Positions 36,302 to 44,880 of a stretch of 64,000 nucleotides of DNA are shown piece after piece. Source of the stretch: Halorubrum salinum (GTDB taxonomy: Archaea; Halobacteriota; Halobacteria; Halobacteriales; Haloferacaceae); NCBI RefSeq assembly GCF_024494575.1, contig NZ_JANHDO010000003.1:248001-312000 (forward strand), written 5' to 3'. Every line of letters begins with the position of its first letter. Within the stretch, counting starts at the first letter, position 1. Under the pieces are notes generated by a model. That model was not told the DNA's origin, ran no database searches, and worked only from the letters and a program-made list of their open reading frames with translations. A program made the position numbers and the translations under genes.

Positions 36302-36859
36302 TCACGGGACGCTGCCGGGTACCTCGACGAACGCGTCGCGCGCGGAGAGTCGGTCGAGCGCGTCGTCGACCTCGATCCTGACCGCCTCCATCTGTTTGAT
36401 GAGGTCCTCGTACTCCTCCGAGTCGGTCGCGCCAGACGCCTCCAGCGCCGCCTTCTTCGACGCCAGCGCGAAGAACTCCTGGCTCCGCTCGTCGAAGTTC
36501 GCCCGGTGTAGTAACACCTCGACCAGCGTGAGGATGTCCTCTTTCGTCACCGGCTTCGTCTTGTAGTCGTCGAACGGCATGTCGATGATGTCGACGTCCG
36601 GCTCGACCGCGGTCAACATCGCGATCCGAGCGTCGTAGCCGGCCGCGCGCATCTGCGCCAGAACCTCGTGCCCGGTCATGTCGGGCATCCGGCGATCCAA
36701 CAGCACCACCTCGACGGAGTCGTCCATCTTGGAGAGCGCCTCCTCGCCGCCGGTGGCGATCCGAACGTCGTAGGCCTCCGCGAGATACACCCGGTACAGC
36801 TCCGCGAGGTCGGGCTCGTCGTCGACCGCGAGCACCGTGTGCTCGTGCGTTCCGCTCAT
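36302..36859 (-). CDS. HalX-type response regulator
   Basis: 185-residue two-component response regulator. The receiver domain (residues 8-120) has phosphoacceptor Asp in VVLLDRRMPDMTG and the conserved Lys in YKTKPVTKED. The C-terminal HalX domain (about 120-185; RANFDERSQEFFALASKKAALE) forms a coiled coil. HalX regulators are haloarchaeal and usually pair with sensor kinases; the kinase is not in this window. Its ATG overlaps the TGA of a small upstream ORF. Confidence 0.93.
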   Translation of the reverse strand: MSGTHEHTVLAVDDEPDLAELYRVYLAEAYDVRIATGGEEALSKMDDSVEVVLLDRRMPDMTGHEVLAQMRAAGYDARIAMLTAVEPDVDIIDMPFDDYKTKPVTKEDILTLVEVLLHRANFDERSQEFFALASKKAALEASGATDSEEYEDLIKQMEAVRIEVDDALDRLSARDAFVEVPGSVP

Positions 36860-36975
36860 GGACGGACGACCTCGATTTCCGACCCCGCAGGGGTGCTCGC
36901 CGCGGGATCGCTCGCCGCGAGACCACTCCCGGCGAGACTGAATGAGACGCGTGCAGTGGGCGAGCGTTCGGTCAT
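36856..36975 (-). CDS. Candidate 39-residue leaderless ORF coupled to the response regulator
   Basis: Short ORF of 39 codons on the minus strand (MTERSPTARVSFSLAGSGLA at the start). Its TGA overlaps the response regulator ATG (ATGA). A TATA element (minus strand CTTTAATC, 36998-37005) is centred 26 nt before its ATG, so the transcript would begin at this codon. This explains the response regulator promoter being about 140 nt away from its own start. The product is low-complexity (Ala, Ser, Pro); it may be a regulatory uORF rather than a functional protein. Confidence 0.45.
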   Translation of the reverse strand: MTERSPTARVSFSLAGSGLAASDPAASTPAGSEIEVVRP

Positions 36976-37242
36976 ACTCGAACGGAGACAGGTCTCGGAT
37001 TAAAGTCTTGAGCCCTCAGTATCAAACGAGATATTTGGACGGGACGCCCGTCCCGACGGCGAGGTCGCTCGCCGACGCGAACGGCCGCTCCTCCCGAGGA
37101 CGGTAGGGGTGGACCGGTGACGCCGCGGTGACTCTCACGGCGCGGTTCCGTGAGGTACGGCGGGCTGTCGCGGCGGACGGGCGAGCCGGACTGTCGTGAC
37201 CCAAAGGCACATTTACGCGCGAGCCGTAGCGAGGCGCAACGA
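36976..37242. other. Intergenic region between response regulator unit and pan
   Basis: Holds the leftward TATA at 36998-37005 and a rightward TATA-like CATTTACG at 37209-37216 before pan. No supported gene in 37010-37200. Confidence 0.5.
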
Positions 37243-38466
37243 ATGTCTCACAGTCCCTCATTGCCCGACCGCCCTCGTCTGGAGCTCGATCCGGAGATGA
37301 GCGAGACGGAGCGGCTGGAGGCGATCCGCCAGCACTACCAGCGGATCCTGCAGGTGAACAACGAGCTCGAAGACCGGCTCGACGACGCACAGGACCGGCG
37401 CGGAGAGCTGAAGACCGACGTCGACGAGCTGAAACGCGAGAACGAGGTGCTGAAGACGACCTCGCTGTACATCGCTTCCGTCGAGGAGATCACGGACGAC
37501 GGCGTGGTGATCAAACAGCACGGCAACAACCAGGAGGTGTTGACGCAGGCGGCCACGCGGCTGGACGAGGACCTCCGCCCCGGCGACCGCGTCGCGATCA
37601 ACGACTCCTTCGCGGTCCAGCAGGTGCTCGACGACGAGACCGACTCGCGCGCGCAAGCCATGGAAGTCACCGAGTCGCCGGACGTCGAGTACGCCGATAT
37701 CGGCGGCATCGACGACCAGATCCGCGAGGTCCGCGAGGCCGTCGAGGACCCGCTAGAGAACCCCGAGCAGTTCGAGGCCGTCGGCGTCGAGCCGCCGAGC
37801 GGCGTCCTGCTCCACGGACCGCCGGGCACGGGGAAGACGATGCTCGCGAAGGCCGTCGCGAACGAGTCGGACGCGACGTTCATCAAGATGGCCGGGTCCG
37901 AGCTGGTTCGGAAGTTCATCGGTGAGGGGTCGCGGCTCGTCCGCGACCTGTTCGAGCTCGCCGCCGAGCGCGAGCCTGCCGTCATCTTCATCGACGAGAT
38001 CGACGCGGTCGCCGCCAAGCGGACGGACTCGAAGACGAGCGGCGACGCCGAGGTCCAGCGGACGATGATGCAACTGCTCTCCGAGATGGACGGGTTCGAC
38101 GAGCGCGGGGAGATCCGCATCATGGCCGCGACCAACCGCTTCGACATGCTCGACGAGGCGATCTTGCGTCCCGGGCGGTTCGATCGGCTCATCGAGGTTC
38201 CGGAGCCAGACGTCGAGGGGCGCGCGCGGATCCTCGAGATCCACACTCAGGACATGAACGTCGCAGACGGGACCGACGTGAGCGAGGTCGCGGCCGATCT
38301 GGAGGGATACAGCGGTGCCGACATCGCCTCGCTGGCGACGGAAGCCGGGATGTTCGCGATCCGCGACGGGCGCACAGAAGTGACGCAGGGCGACTTCGAG
38401 GCGGCTCGCGAGAAGCTCCAAGACGCCGACCAAACCGACGAGCAGGTAATCAACTACCAGTACTGA
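37243..38466 (+). CDS. pan: Proteasome-activating nucleotidase (PAN)
   Basis: 407-residue AAA ATPase that unfolds proteins and feeds them to the 20S proteasome. N-terminal coiled coil (about residues 22-75), OB domain (75-130), then Walker A GPPGTGKT at 192-199, Walker [11 protein letters not shown], and second region of homology with [20 protein letters not shown]. The chain ends INYQY; the canonical HbYX tail is hydrophobic-Tyr-X, so the last three residues YQY are not a strict match. ATG 37243 is used. Haloarchaea often have two PAN paralogues; I cannot say which this is. Confidence 0.95.
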   Translation: MSHSPSLPDRPRLELDPEMSETERLEAIRQHYQRILQVNNELEDRLDDAQDRRGELKTDVDELKRENEVLKTTSLYIASVEEITDDGVVIKQHGNNQEVLTQAATRLDEDLRPGDRVAINDSFAVQQVLDDETDSRAQAMEVTESPDVEYADIGGIDDQIREVREAVEDPLENPEQFEAVGVEPPSGVLLHGPPGTGKTMLAKAVANESDATFIKMAGSELVRKFIGEGSRLVRDLFELAAEREPAVIFIDEIDAVAAKRTDSKTSGDAEVQRTMMQLLSEMDGFDERGEIRIMAATNRFDMLDEAILRPGRFDRLIEVPEPDVEGRARILEIHTQDMNVADGTDVSEVAADLEGYSGADIASLATEAGMFAIRDGRTEVTQGDFEAAREKLQDADQTDEQVINYQY

Positions 38467-38527
38467 TCGGTCGGCGGCCGCGTCCGGTTCGTAACTTCTT
38501 AGCGGTGTGCCGGCGGAGCCATCGGTG

Positions 38528-39088
38528 ATGAACACCATCCACGTCGCCGGCGGCGTCGGCGTCGCCGACACAGCGATGGCCTCCTACGACGCCGCGCTCG
38601 CGGACGCGAACCTCCACAACTACAACCTCGTCGCCGTCTCCTCGGTCGTTCCCGCCGAGGCGACCGTCGTCGAGGTGGACGAGGCCCCCGATCTCGGACC
38701 CGCCGGCAACCGGCTCACGGTCGTGGAAGCCCGGCGGACGATCGGCCCGCGAGACGAGGTCGACTTTCGAGAGGGCGGTCGCGCCGGCGCGGAGGACGCG
38801 GAGTCGACGCGCGCGCCCCGGCGTCACCCCGACGTGGCGGCCGGTCTCGGGTGGGCGACCGGTCCCGGACCCGGACTCTTTTACGAGGTGACCGGAGAGG
38901 ACCGCGGCGCGGTCCGCGAGCGCATCGAATCCGGACTCGACGCCGGCAGCGACCTCCGCGAGTGGGACCTGCCGGACCGGGCGTTCCGCGTCGAGAGCGC
39001 CGCAGCCGAACCGGGCCGGTACACGACTGTGGTCGTGATCGCCGCGTACGGCGAGTCGGAGTCGATCCTCTCGGCCGCCGAGGAGTAA
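38528..39088 (+). CDS. pdaD: Pyruvoyl-dependent arginine decarboxylase
   Basis: 186-residue proenzyme that self-cleaves at a Ser-Ser pair (S38-S39 in LVAVSSVVP) to form the pyruvoyl cofactor, then decarboxylates arginine to agmatine, used in archaea for polyamines and agmatidine in tRNA-Ile2. The C-terminal region GLFYEVTG holds the conserved acid. ATG 38528 is better than upstream alternatives because the family sequence starts there. It contains an acidic haloarchaeal insert (about residues 78-112). Confidence 0.9.
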   Translation: MNTIHVAGGVGVADTAMASYDAALADANLHNYNLVAVSSVVPAEATVVEVDEAPDLGPAGNRLTVVEARRTIGPRDEVDFREGGRAGAEDAESTRAPRRHPDVAAGLGWATGPGPGLFYEVTGEDRGAVRERIESGLDAGSDLREWDLPDRAFRVESAAAEPGRYTTVVVIAAYGESESILSAAEE

Positions 39089-39227
39089 CCCGTCGCCGCG
39101 GTATCGGGAGCCGAGACCGAACGGGACCGAACGGAGAGCCGGTCCGGCCGAACTGGTCCGACCGAACCGGACCGGATTGTGCGTTCCGCGACTTTTAGGC
39201 GACGCGAGCGGCGAGAGTCGGGTACCG

Positions 39228-40379
39228 ATGACTGCCAACCAGATCCAGACGACGCATATCGGCAGCCTCCCGCGGCCGCCGGAACTGCTCGAACTCCTCA
39301 CGAAGCGGCAGGACGGGGAGCCCGTCGACGAGGCGGAGTGGAACGCGACCGTCGCGGACGCCACGCGCGACGTGGTTGAGCGACAGGGCGAGGCGAACAT
39401 CGACATCGCCGACAACGGCGAACAGTCCCGCGTCTCGTTCAACTGGTACGTCGCGGATCGGCTCAGCGGCATCGAGGGGAAGCGCGAACAGGAGCTGTGG
39501 GCGGACCTCCAAGAGTTCCCCGACTACGCCGAGGAGACGTTCAAGACCGACGTCATCGACCTGTCAGAACACCCCGTCGTGACCGGTCCGGTCGAGTACA
39601 CCGGGCGCGACGAGGCCGAGGCCGAACTGTCCGAGTTCCGCGCCGCGCTCGCCGCCGTCGACGCCGACTTCGCGGGGGAGTTCGTCACCGCGGCGTCGCC
39701 GAGCGTCGTCACCGCCACGCACGTCGACGACCACTACGGCGACTACGAGGAGTACCTCTTCGCCGTCGCCGACGCCATGGCGGAGGAGTATCAAATCGTC
39801 GCGGACGCGGGATTCACGCTCCAGATCGACGCGCCGGAACTGCTGACCGTCGGCCACACGGCGGCGTACGCGGACGAGCCTCTCGCGGAGGTGAAGGGGG
39901 CGACGCGGCTCCACGTGCAGGCGCTGAACGAGGCGCTCTCTGGGATCCCCGAAGAGCAGGTCCGACTCCACACCTGTTGGGGGAGCTACGAGGGACCCCA
40001 TCACCTCGACACGGATCTGGCTGACATGCTCCCGGAGATCTACGAGGCCGACATCTCCGGACTCAGCGTCGAGCAGGCCAACCCCCGCCACCAGCACGAG
40101 TACCGCGCGTTCGCGGAGCACCCGGTTCCGGACGGCTGGACGCTGATCCCGGGCGTCGTCGACGTGAAGACGAACATCATCGACCACCCCGAGACGATCG
40201 CGGACCGGTTGGAGCGCGTCGCCGACGCCGTCGCGGACGGAACGCCGCTCGTCGCCGCGCCCGACTGCGGATTCGGCACGCAGGCCGGGCTCGGCATGGT
40301 CGATCCCGAGATCGCGTGGGCGAAGCTGGAGGCCTTAGACGAGGGGGCCGCGATCGCGACCGAGCGGATCTACGGCTGA
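39228..40379 (+). CDS. Cobalamin-independent methionine synthase family protein (MetE C-terminal type)
   Basis: 383-residue TIM-barrel enzyme of the MetE C-terminal family. The zinc ligands are the His and Cys of RLHTCWGSYEGPHH and the Cys of APDCGFGTQAGLG. Unlike bacterial MetE there is no N-terminal half, as usual in archaea, where methyl donor may be a corrinoid protein or other carrier rather than folate polyglutamate. Opening NQIQTTHIGSLPRP is typical. The homocysteine methylation role is inferred from the family. DUF5811-like gene follows. Confidence 0.9.
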   Translation: MTANQIQTTHIGSLPRPPELLELLTKRQDGEPVDEAEWNATVADATRDVVERQGEANIDIADNGEQSRVSFNWYVADRLSGIEGKREQELWADLQEFPDYAEETFKTDVIDLSEHPVVTGPVEYTGRDEAEAELSEFRAALAAVDADFAGEFVTAASPSVVTATHVDDHYGDYEEYLFAVADAMAEEYQIVADAGFTLQIDAPELLTVGHTAAYADEPLAEVKGATRLHVQALNEALSGIPEEQVRLHTCWGSYEGPHHLDTDLADMLPEIYEADISGLSVEQANPRHQHEYRAFAEHPVPDGWTLIPGVVDVKTNIIDHPETIADRLERVADAVADGTPLVAAPDCGFGTQAGLGMVDPEIAWAKLEALDEGAAIATERIYG

Positions 40380-40427
40380 CTCGGCGACGCCTTTTTGAGT
40401 GGGCTCCGCGTACACGGTGTGTCTTCG

Positions 40428-40805
40428 ATGAACGGCAACAACCCGTATGCCGGGGCACCGGGCGTGACGAACGCGGGCGAGCCCGCGGCCGTCGACCTCA
40501 CCCCCGATCAAGAACGGCGTCTCCGGCGCGCGGTAGCCGGGATCGTCACGCGAACCGAATCGTATCTCCCCAACAGCTACGCCGTCGGATCCGAGCTGTC
40601 CGTCGGCACGAACGGGCCGCAGGCGACCGTCGCCGTCAACCCGCCGGCCGGACATCCCGTTTCGGCCGGCTTTACACCCGACCCGGACGACTTAGACGCC
40701 GGTATCGCCGACGCAGACACCGACGAGGTCGCGCGCGGTCTCGCCGCGAGCGCCGCGATGCAGGTGATGGAAGCGGTCGGTGACGTGACGCCGACCGCGA
40801 AGTGA
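40428..40805 (+). CDS. Conserved haloarchaeal protein (DUF5811-like)
   Basis: 125-residue protein opening MNGNNPYAGAPGVTNAG, followed by LTPDQERRLRRAVAGIVTRTESYLPNSY and ending in a helix (ASAAMQVMEAVG). It matches my memory of the haloarchaeal DUF5811 family. No function known. ATG 40428 is used; it is preceded 48 nt upstream by the MetE-like stop and a T-rich CTTTTTGAG, which may be terminator or promoter. Confidence 0.75.
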   Translation: MNGNNPYAGAPGVTNAGEPAAVDLTPDQERRLRRAVAGIVTRTESYLPNSYAVGSELSVGTNGPQATVAVNPPAGHPVSAGFTPDPDDLDAGIADADTDEVARGLAASAAMQVMEAVGDVTPTAK

Positions 40806-40824
40806 AGTAACTGCGCCGGAACCC

Positions 40825-41655
40825 TCAAACGGGACTGTCTCCCGCCGCGTCCGGCGGCTGAAGCGTGTGCTGCACTCGGCCGTAGATGCCGAATATCTCT
40901 TCGTATCCGTGTTCGCTCGCGAGGATGGGGACGACGCCCTCCTCGTCGACGCGGTGCGTGTACACGTCGTCTTCCGCGAACACGGCACCGCGGGGTATCG
41001 ACTCGAAGTTCTCGAAGTACACGTGGGGCTCGCCGCCGCCCTTCGGCACCTCTTCGTCGCCCGCCACGACCGTCGTCTCCGTGAACGCCGGCGGCTCGTC
41101 GTCGAGCGCGCCGTGCGCCCGCAGGAACGCGAGACACGCCTCGTAGCCGAACTCGACGGCGTCCTCGCTCCCCTGTCGACCGACCTCGATCGAGACGGCG
41201 TGCGGGACGACGGAGTCGAGCGTGGTCGACCGGAGGTTCCCCGAGTCGAGAGCGTAGTCGATCGGCATACCGGTCACGCTCCGGCGAACCGACGGAGTCA
41301 ACTCGCTGTAAATAGCGAACGGCGGCGGCGCGCTGTGTGAGGTGTGGAGCGCTAACACGGCGTCCATTCCGTCGAGCGCCGCCGCGACACGAGGCGCGAG
41401 CGCGCGCTCGTACTCGTCGCTCTCGGGATCGCCCGGGAACGCCCGGTTCAGGTCCGCGTCCGTGTAGCGCGTCTCCGCCGCCAGCGCCGGCTCGTTCGCG
41501 ATGACGAGTCGGACGGTGCCGTCTCCAGACCCCTCCGAGTCGAGCGTCGCGGCGAGTCGTCGCACGATCTCTGCGCCCGCGGGCTCGTCACCGTGAATAC
41601 CGCCGACGATCGCGACGCGGGACGTTCCCGCTGACCCGCGTTCGATCGTTTCCAT
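40825..41655 (-). CDS. Succinylglutamate desuccinylase/aspartoacylase family protein
   Basis: 276-residue M14-like zinc enzyme. Zinc ligands are in GGIHGDEPAGAE (His, Glu) and in LALHTSHSAPP (His). An arginine and asparagine (LNRAFPGD) follow for substrate carboxylate binding. The C-terminal half is a beta-rich lid. Family members hydrolyse N-acyl amino acids such as N-acetylaspartate; this substrate is unknown. ATG 41655 is chosen; the longer frame adds a basic, unlikely N-terminus. Confidence 0.87.
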   Translation of the reverse strand: METIERGSAGTSRVAIVGGIHGDEPAGAEIVRRLAATLDSEGSGDGTVRLVIANEPALAAETRYTDADLNRAFPGDPESDEYERALAPRVAAALDGMDAVLALHTSHSAPPPFAIYSELTPSVRRSVTGMPIDYALDSGNLRSTTLDSVVPHAVSIEVGRQGSEDAVEFGYEACLAFLRAHGALDDEPPAFTETTVVAGDEEVPKGGGEPHVYFENFESIPRGAVFAEDDVYTHRVDEEGVVPILASEHGYEEIFGIYGRVQHTLQPPDAAGDSPV

Positions 41656-41770
41656 ACGAAGTGTACGCGCACGTTGCGTGAAAAGGGTGCCCGTTCCGAC
41701 CGCGACGGCCGGACGAGCGGACGGCGAGCCGCGGAGATCCATTTATCTGCTCTCCGAACGCACACGACCT

Positions 41771-41974
41771 ATGGACTCGACCGACTCCGCGCTTCTCGGC
41801 GTCGCCGGCGTTGTCGCCGCACTCGTGGTAGCGGCCGCGTTGGCGGCCGGCGCGCTGTTCGGATTCGACGAGTCGGTCGCTCGGCCCATCGGGCTGCTCG
41901 CGGCCGAGCCGCTGTCGTGGATCGTCGTCGCCGCGTTGCTCGTCGCCGTCGTCGGCCACGCGTACATCGACTGA
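41771..41974 (+). CDS. Small two-helix membrane protein
   Basis: 67-residue protein with two hydrophobic helices (about residues 8-28 and 45-65), a short acidic-containing loop and a His/Tyr/Asp end (GHAYID). Not recognised. A TATA-like ATTTATC is centred about 28 nt before ATG 41771, supporting a real leaderless gene. Confidence 0.7.
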   Translation: MDSTDSALLGVAGVVAALVVAAALAAGALFGFDESVARPIGLLAAEPLSWIVVAALLVAVVGHAYID

Positions 41975-42015
41975 CTGCCCGCCATCCGTCCCGCTCGCGG
42001 TCCGTCCCCCGCGTC

Positions 42016-42435
42016 TCACCGGACGACCGTCACCGGAACGGGAGACCGCCGGAACACGGTTTGTGCCACGTTACCGACGAGCAGTCTGTCGGCGAGTGAC
42101 CCGCCGTGCGTCCCCATCACCACCGCGTCGAACGAGTCGGCCCGATCGAGGATTTTCCGCGCCGGCGACCCGACCTCGATCTCTCCGTCGACGGTCGTGT
42201 CGTACTCGTCTGCTATCTCGCGGGCGCGGTCCAGCACGTCGGCCGCGAGTTCACGGATCCGCTCGTCGCTGTCGTCGGAGAGAGCGATCTCCGTCGCTGC
42301 CCCCATCATCCGCGACGGCTCACCCACGACGTGTAACACGGTTATCTGTGCGCCGTCATGGACGTCGAGCGCGTACCGCAGCGCCCGCTCGGACAGCGCG
42401 GAGTCGTCCATCGGGACCAGCACGCGGTCGATCAT
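42016..42435 (-). CDS. Universal stress protein (UspA family)
   Basis: 139-residue Usp domain: start VLVPMDDSALSERALRYALDV, end GTHGGSLADRLLVGNVAQTVF. The ATP-binding signature has Asn instead of Ser/Thr (G-N) at the last position, so nucleotide binding may be altered. No operon partner. It is the second of three Usp genes in the window. Confidence 0.92.
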   Translation of the reverse strand: MIDRVLVPMDDSALSERALRYALDVHDGAQITVLHVVGEPSRMMGAATEIALSDDSDERIRELAADVLDRAREIADEYDTTVDGEIEVGSPARKILDRADSFDAVVMGTHGGSLADRLLVGNVAQTVFRRSPVPVTVVR

Positions 42436-42529
42436 GCGTCGTGTACGCGGGGTGAAGGGATAAACGCTCGCGCGTCCGTCCGATCGGTGGTCCGTCCGAT
42501 CGGTGCCGGTGTTTCTGCGGGACGCCTCG

Positions 42530-43060
42530 CTACCTCTCGGCGTCGACCTCGCGGATCGCGCGGGCGAGCGAGTCGAGTGCCGCATCAGCGGACTGTTGTT
42601 TCACCGCGGCTCTGTCGCCGTCGAGACGGAACCTCTCGCTCCGGACGAACGAGTCCTCCGTCCCCCACGGCGCGGCGTACGCGACCCCGACGTACACAAG
42701 TCCGACCGGCTTCGTCTCGGTTCCGCCGCCGGGGCCCGCGACCCCGGTCGTCGACACCGCCCACGTCGTCCCCGCTCTGTCGCGCGCGCCGGCCGCCATC
42801 TCCTCGGCGACGGCCGCGCTCACCGCCCCCTCCGCGTCGAGCGACTCGCGGGACACGCCGAGCAGTTCGCGCTTCGCGTCGTACGCGTACGTGACGAAAC
42901 CGCGATCGAAGTACGCGCTCGCGCCCGGGACGTCTGTCACTCGCGATCCGACGAGCCCGCCGGTCAGCGATTCGGCGACAGCGAGGGTCTCGTCTCGCTC
43001 AGTGAGCAGCTCCCCGATCGACTCCGCCCCGTCCGCGTCTCCCGCGTCGCGTTCGGCCAT
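42530..43060 (-). CDS. CinA family protein (nicotinamide-nucleotide amidase domain)
   Basis: 176-residue CinA C-terminal domain protein. Signature AESLTGGLVGSRVTDVPGAS, then FVTYAYDAKRELLGV and ALAVAxx-type AVAEEMAAGARDRAGTTWAVSTTGVAGPGGG. The domain deamidates NMN to nicotinate mononucleotide in bacterial PncC. No N-terminal competence-damage domain. It is divergent from the gene at 43119. Confidence 0.9.
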   Translation of the reverse strand: MAERDAGDADGAESIGELLTERDETLAVAESLTGGLVGSRVTDVPGASAYFDRGFVTYAYDAKRELLGVSRESLDAEGAVSAAVAEEMAAGARDRAGTTWAVSTTGVAGPGGGTETKPVGLVYVGVAYAAPWGTEDSFVRSERFRLDGDRAAVKQQSADAALDSLARAIREVDAER

Positions 43061-43118
43061 GCGGATCCCTCTATTCGCCGGGCCTTGGGTTTACCTCCAC
43101 GGGGACGAAACGCGTCGT

Positions 43119-43766
43119 ATGGCAGACGACGGTCCGGGAGCCGCCCTCCGATCGCTCGTCGAGCGCGCCGTCGACGGAGGCGACGGCGGGGATCGAGCGA
43201 CGGACGACCGCAGCGTAGCCGTGACGGAGCGAGGAGACGACCCGGGACCGGTCGGCGTGCTCTCGACGGTCGTGGCGGAGACCGGATCGAGTTCGATCGT
43301 CGGCGTGGTTCCGCGGCTCGACGCGACGACGGTCCGACGGCTCCGTGACGCGGTCGACGGGGGCGACCCCGACCGGACGGTACGGCTCGTGTTCACCGGA
43401 CTCGCGGCCGAGAGGCTCTCGGGACGGTCTGGAGCCGTGTTCCGGGCGGCGCTCGCGCGTCGCGGGATCGAGGTGGCAGTCCACGCGGCCGAGTCGTCGG
43501 TTGCGGTGCTTCTCGTCGGCGAACGGGCGGTCGTCGGACTGTTCGACGGGGACGGACTCGCCGCGCTCCTCTCGACGGACGCGCCCGAGGTGCGAACGTG
43601 GGCCGCGGGCGTCTATCGGCGGTACGCCGCGGCCGCCGCGGGCGACGACGTCGACGACCAGCCGGATGACATCGGTGACCACGCCGCCGACGATACCGAC
43701 GCCGCAGCCGCTGACGACGCAGACGCGCCGAACGCCGACGCGCCGAACGCCGACGAACGCCCGTAG
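43119..43766 (+). CDS. Haloarchaeal hypothetical protein with acidic repeat tail
   Basis: 215-residue protein. The first 30 residues are acidic and Gly-rich, a mixed alpha/beta core (about 45-170) includes TVRLVFTGLAAERLSGRSGAVFRAALAR and VAVLLVGERAVVGLFDGDGL, a pattern that recalls effector domains of TrmB-like regulators, but no HTH is visible. The tail (171-215) is Asp/Ala-rich with near repeats of ADADAPNADAPNADE. Function unknown; it is followed after 40 nt by the membrane gene at 43807. Confidence 0.65.
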   Translation: MADDGPGAALRSLVERAVDGGDGGDRATDDRSVAVTERGDDPGPVGVLSTVVAETGSSSIVGVVPRLDATTVRRLRDAVDGGDPDRTVRLVFTGLAAERLSGRSGAVFRAALARRGIEVAVHAAESSVAVLLVGERAVVGLFDGDGLAALLSTDAPEVRTWAAGVYRRYAAAAAGDDVDDQPDDIGDHAADDTDAAAADDADAPNADAPNADERP

Positions 43767-43806
43767 CCGCCGCATCGCTTTTGGTCGCACCCGGCGAAGG
43801 GCAGCT

Positions 43807-44070
43807 ATGAAGGCCCTACTGCTTCTGGCAGCCGGCATCGTCGGACTCGTCGAGACCGTTGCACCGCGATTCGTGGTCCGCGCGTGGACTCGCGCCGCGT
43901 TTCGAAATTCCGGAGACGTCGAAGCGCGCGAGTGGGTGTACGCCGGTGCACGCCTCGAAGGAGCGGTCTTCGTCGCCGGCGCGCTTTTCGGACTATACCG
44001 ACTGGCCGCCGCAGACGAGTCGACTGCGACGGACCCCCTCGACGACGCTGACGAACCGGACGTGAACTGA
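43807..44070 (+). CDS. Small haloarchaeal membrane protein
   Basis: 87-residue protein. Residues 1-20 are hydrophobic (MKALLLLAAGIVGLVETVAP), then an amphipathic ARTRAAFRNSGDVEAREWVYAGARLEGA and a second hydrophobic helix (about 52-68), followed by an acidic tail. No function is known. It probably is cotranscribed with the gene at 43119. Confidence 0.75.
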   Translation: MKALLLLAAGIVGLVETVAPRFVVRAWTRAAFRNSGDVEAREWVYAGARLEGAVFVAGALFGLYRLAAADESTATDPLDDADEPDVN

Positions 44071-44142
44071 GTCTTCTTCGGTAGGGGACAATCGAAAAAA
44101 CGTAATCCGCGGAGTGCGCGCTCGATAAAAACTCCGTGTCAG

Positions 44143-44520
44143 TCAGTCCGTGTTTTCGGACACGCAATGACCGTACTGTGCGGTAGCCGCGAAGTGCGTG
44201 GCGATTCCGATTCCTCTGCGTGAATTATGCCACTGTACCATCCGCTCTCCCGCTGCTTCACACTCTTCGAGACTATTCCCGTCAGTCTCGGGAGCAGTCA
44301 TTGATGGAGTCGTCTCGGTCGTGTCTCGTACGTCCACTGATCCGCTGTCCGTGCACGTGTACCCTTCGTACCCGGGAGCGGGGTCGTCACAGTCGTACGG
44401 GTTGTCCTGTGGGGCCTGAGCGATGTTCGAGTCCGCGGCTACCGCACCACTACTCACGATAACGAGCGTGGCAACTACGACGATGCTCGCGGCGATCGTC
44501 GGGAGGGTTGGTGAACCCAT
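44143..44520 (-). CDS. Small secreted cysteine-containing protein, atypical codon use
   Basis: 125-residue protein with a Sec signal peptide (hydrophobic about 9-28, predicted cleavage after GAVAA) and four cysteines in the mature part (CDD...YTC...ECEA...HC), which could form two disulfides outside the cell. No family recognised. Its codons are less GC-rich at third positions than neighbours (frequent AGT, TCA, GTA, AGA, AAT), and it sits 92 nt downstream of tRNA-Lys on the same strand. TATA-like AAAATATAATAC lies 30-40 nt upstream. It may be a transferred or fast-evolving gene. Confidence 0.7.
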   Translation of the reverse strand: MGSPTLPTIAASIVVVATLVIVSSGAVAADSNIAQAPQDNPYDCDDPAPGYEGYTCTDSGSVDVRDTTETTPSMTAPETDGNSLEECEAAGERMVQWHNSRRGIGIATHFAATAQYGHCVSENTD

Positions 44521-44612
44521 ACCCGTGCGATCCTATACGATCCGTATTATATTTTCCATGAATGTGTTTTAGGAGATAAGAGGATACAGATACAAGACGT
44601 ATTTATACGGAG

Positions 44613-44686
44613 CGGGCCGGGCGCGATTTGAACACGCGACCGACGGATTAAGAGTCCGTCGCTCTCCCTAACTGAGCTACCGGCCC
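44613..44686 (-). tRNA. tRNA-Lys (CTT)
   Basis: 74-nt cloverleaf on the minus strand. Acceptor GGGCCGG pairs with CCGGCCC, discriminator G; anticodon stem ACGGA/TCCGT closes CTCTTAA with anticodon CTT; T loop TTCAAAT. No intron and no encoded CCA. Confidence 0.95.
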
Positions 44687-44850
44687 TCACTGAGTCGTAC
44701 CGCGGTCGCGGTAAAAGGCCTTTTCATTCGACGATACGCGAGCGGCCTCCGACGGATCCCGCCCGTCGTAGTCACGGAGGTCGCTCTCCGGCTCCTGCGG
44801 CCCAGCGGGACGCGCGTTACGGTCGGAACGAGGTGAGAGAGAACGCACTC

Positions 44851-44857
44851 GTTAAGT
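44851..44857 (+). promoter_or_regulatory. TATA-like element of the TrkA-N/DHH gene
   Basis: GTTAAGT centred 27 nt before ATG 44881, supporting that start for a leaderless transcript. Confidence 0.45.
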
Positions 44858-44880
44858 GTCGTCCCGCGGAACCACCGCCA

